Origin: Holacanthus passer
Taxonomy: Eukaryota > Chordata > Actinopteri > Pomacanthidae
DNA: 64,000 nucleotides
Assembly (NCBI GenBank): GCA_025331565.1
Contig: JAFREQ010000047.1
Location: forward strand, 610,001-674,000
Direction of reading: 5' to 3'
Numbering within the stretch: position 1 is the first letter of the stretch; each line of letters begins with the position of its first letter. A program made the position numbers and the translations under genes. Of this stretch, positions 61,440 through 64,000 are shown one piece after another. Below the pieces are notes generated by a model. It ran no database searches. It worked only from the letters and a program-made list of their open reading frames with translations, and had not been told where the DNA came from.

Positions 61440-62859
61440 CTGGAACAAACACACAGACAAGAAATCCAAACTGAGCCCAACTGATCAGTACAGCAGCTGA
61501 CTTCAGCTACTAGTTCCTCCTCTCTGGTTAAAGGTGGAGAGACAAAATACAGATCCACTAACAGATAACAGTGAGGATGGGTTGTTGGTCTGACACATTG
61601 TGTGCCTCTCCAGCCACCAACCTTGGATTTTTCTCATCTGTTTGGAGCGCACAGTGCAGGATGAGGATCCAGAGGTCTTATTATCTCTGATCTCTCTGCC
61701 AGCGTGATGAACTGAGATGAGATAGGGAATTAAATGAAGGCTGTGGGCTCCGAGCGGCACAATGGGGTGAGTTAAACCATCACAGAGGTCAGGATACAGA
61801 CTCTTGTCACCACTTGATCCCAGCTGCCATCGCCCGGTTTTAAATCTCGCTTTCCCCATCCCTGCCTTCCACTCCTCCACTCCTCTCAGGATCTCATCAG
61901 CTCTCTTTTCAACCCTATGCTGTGCAATCACTCACCCTGAGGGAGTGTGTCTCTCTGTGTGCGTTTGTGCAAGAGGACACGCATCAGTCCTTTCACACTT
62001 TCCCCTCCTGTTATTAGATCCCGCCAGCTTCCCTCGGGGGTTACCTTGGCAACTTGGGACATTACACATCAGTCTGTCCTGCTTTAGATTGACAGAATGA
62101 TCTTTTTCCCGAACCCTACCCTGCTATTAAATATGAAAAGCTCGCTCTGCAGAGTTCCCGGGGAGCACGGCGGCCCCAGGCTGCGCCAGCCTGCTGACCT
62201 TTACACCACACTGAAACACACTCTCCTGAGAAAGTCCTAAAAGTTGTTGAGAAAACCCACAATCGCCACAATGTCTGCAGCATAGAAATCTGCTGAAGCA
62301 CTAGATTAAGACAAATTCCAAAAGCCATTTTCTCATTCGCCTCTAGTAGTGTCTCGCCATGCACATAGGTTTTGAGATCTGTCTCTGAAATGGAAAGTGA
62401 ATGGAATTGTGTTGTTGTTAAATGAAAATGTGCTGCTCACAGCAATAAAAAAAATTACATTTTAAAACATTTGACAGCAGTGCGTCTTTCCAGAATTAGA
62501 TTCCCTGTTGCAATCCAAAAGACTTGATATTCATAGCTATTTCTTCTGTAGAAAGTAGGTCCAGTATAAACTGTTCAAAGTGAGGTCTAGATTATCCAGA
62601 GTACAGCAAACACATCATCACCTCAGATAACCATCTTTGCTTCCTCCACTGTTGTGTATATGGTTTGTTTTTTCTTTGACAAACTGCTGTATGCAATATA
62701 ATGCACAAGGCCACAGGAGAAGAAAGTTCAGATTTAATGAACTTTGACCCCAAGCCGCTCTGACTATTTTGCTAATGGCTGAAGGCTACTGCGAGTCCCA
62801 TGTTTAAATTAAGGGACTGACATATTGGCCTCTTGCTGAGAGTGTGTGTGGATCGATCT

Positions 62860-63105
62860 CATCATTCTCATGTCTGAATGGCAAATAAGAACTTTCAGCC
62901 AGCAGGCAATTAGCTTAGCTTAATTATGCTCCACTATTTCTCAACCATGGACAGTGACTACCAGCTAATATGCTTCAACAGAAGAGCTGTTTTTTGGCAT
63001 TTGCCTTTATCAGACAGTGATAACAGAGACACAACAAAGGTCCATAGACAGAATCAAACCCAGGACATCGCTGTACAGTACATACATCTTTACCACTCTG
63101 CGACC
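62860..63105. repeat. TTAGCTTAGC fragment followed by a SINE-like segment
   Basis: 62880-62925 carries tcagccagcaggcaattagc and ttagctta (family of 23870). 62985-63105 carries ggcatttgcctttatcagac and gaatcaaacccaggacatcg, whose minus-strand form resembles a tRNA box B, as in tRNA-derived SINEs. Both lie in the largest slc38a8 intron seen (61440-63673). Confidence 0.45.
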
Positions 63106-63673
63106 AGATGCTCCCTCAAACTCCCACAGCCGTTTTTTCCAACTAGGTCAGACACTTTTCATGCAACAGAAGTAGTGCAACATTATGAATGCATTTGAGG
63201 AAAGACTTGAAAATGATGCAGATTATGTCTATTTAAACGATCCTATGAGACAGCAGACTTTTCACTCCACCTTTGAGTGCTGCTGTTTGGAGCACACCTT
63301 TGCCTTCAGATGCGTTTGCTGTAGGCTGTACAAACTAGATCTTTTCAATCACACTCAGGCCTTAACTAAAATAGACCTGGACAAACACTGTAAAACCCAA
63401 ACTACCTGCAAAGCAAGATAGTATTAGTGAGAAAAATCTGTTGATTTCTTGCAGGCTTATCATTTTTTCATGTAGTCGAATGCATGTCTTTGCAATTACA
63501 CAGCCATAACTGAGCAGTTTTCCCCTCCTGAAGCACGCATACATACATAAAGCTTCCCACACACAGCTGCACACTCTGTGGCCTCCAGCCTTGCCACAGC
63601 AGGATGTTCCAAACACATGTTAACCAAGTCTCAAAGGGTCCTACATGAATACATTTCAGATTACTGCACTCAC

Positions 63674-63731
63674 TTGGAAACCGAAGCAGATGGTCGGTAT
63701 GACGCTGAACATGGAGGCCCAGGAGCTGATC
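63674..63731 (-). CDS. slc38a8: slc38a8 coding exon (ISSWASMF...FGFQ)
   Basis: First slc38a8 exon inside the window, 58 nt: one base finishing the previous codon, then 19 codons ISSWASMFSVIPTICFGFQ, phase 0 end. On the minus strand the acceptor is ctgtgcag and the donor gtgagt. It matches the SNAT8 stretch S-W-x-S-x-F-S-V-x-P-T-I-C-F-G-F-Q at the start of a membrane helix. The preceding exon was not found in the remaining 269 bp, so the gene continues off the right edge. Confidence 0.92.
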
Positions 63732-64000
63732 CTGCACAGAGACAGGAGGAGACACAAGAGTCATTTTGTGGAGTTCACAAATGCCACAAGAAGAAGAAGA
63801 AGAAGAAATAAACTATTATCAGGGCACTATTCATAATGCCGTGGCATTTAGAGACACACTGGCATAGAGTTCATCTGTCAATCACGGGCGCACAGCTGAC
63901 AAGAGCAGCCGGGGTAAGTCAGTGAGGCAGACAGAGCGTCGAAACAGGGGTTCAAGGAGAAGGAGCGGGCAGAGAGGTTTGATCTAGTTTGTCTGTCCTG
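63732..64000. other. slc38a8 intron continuing past the right edge
   Basis: No exon was recognised. Contains a short AAG run (63789-63809) and otherwise unremarkable sequence. Confidence 0.7.

Larger units (their letters stand above)
57218..64000 (-). other. slc38a8: slc38a8 gene, 3' part: six coding exons, 5' half outside window
   Basis: Gene-level span on the minus strand. SLC38A8 (SNAT8) is a plasma-membrane sodium-coupled neutral amino-acid (glutamine-type) transporter of the amino-acid/auxin permease superfamily; human recessive variants cause foveal hypoplasia. Six exons (63731-63674, 61439-61325, 60567-60420, 59794-59592, 59517-59466, 57931-57829) join in frame with GT-AG introns and encode about 225 C-terminal residues of a protein that is about 435 residues in human. 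Diagnostic segments are ICFGFQCHEASIAIY, GVYGYLTFG, VSIITIYPIILLLGR, GGISAFFIFIFPG and FIFGQST. Teleosts may carry two copies (a and b); which one this is cannot be decided here. Confidence 0.92.

Noticed and set aside
61503..61931. Minus-strand open frame of 142 codons next to an slc38a8 exon
   Set aside because: Lies in the intron upstream of the CHEAS exon, is not in continuity with it, and resembles no SNAT sequence.

Overview
The window is vertebrate nuclear DNA, almost certainly from a ray-finned (probably spiny-rayed) fish. The evidence is short exons with GT-AG introns, AT-rich introns full of (CA)n/(TG)n microsatellites, Tc1-type and LINE fragments, and many copies of dispersed repeats I recognise as common in teleosts. 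No prokaryotic, viral or CRISPR-like organisation is visible.

Two protein-coding genes can be supported, and both run off an edge. On the + strand, positions 8262-50593 hold the last six coding exons of a NECAB gene, called necab2. They encode about 148 residues: the coiled-coil segment and the C-terminal ABM-like domain, ending ...AWCSVNRD-stop. The exons encoding the EF-hands were not found and should lie left of the window; at most one doubtful 36-nt micro-exon was seen upstream. On the - strand, positions 63731-57829 hold the last six coding exons of slc38a8 (SNAT8), a sodium-coupled amino-acid transporter. They encode about 225 residues, and the 5' half lies right of the window. All reading-frame phases match across every junction in both genes. 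The two genes are convergent, tail to tail, the same order and orientation I know from human 16q (NECAB2-SLC38A8). This supports the necab2 assignment over necab1 or necab3.

Layout: 1-8261 has no certain exon and is probably an upstream necab2 intron. The necab2 introns are 8342-16029, 16087-39489 (23.4 kb, the main store of repeats), 39603-47613, 47692-48517 and 48610-50564. 50594-57217 is 3' UTR plus intergenic DNA. 57218-64000 is slc38a8.

The rest is mobile-element debris: a decayed non-LTR element with an endonuclease-like domain (about 30640-31830), two LINE reverse-transcriptase-region fragments (about 37095-37345 and 54785-54970), a dead Tc1-like transposon (about 41455-42190), a paired MITE family with terminal inverted repeats (8519 and 25940), a tRNA-derived SINE (24297-24460), and several dispersed families with two to five copies each.

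I found no undescribed multi-gene system. The most useful leads are structural: a frame-neutral 57-nt exon isolated between large introns, splice sites abutting microsatellites, the matched MITE pair, an inverted-repeat unit with a LINE inside it, and one short coding-like segment near 3304-3480 that I could not assign.
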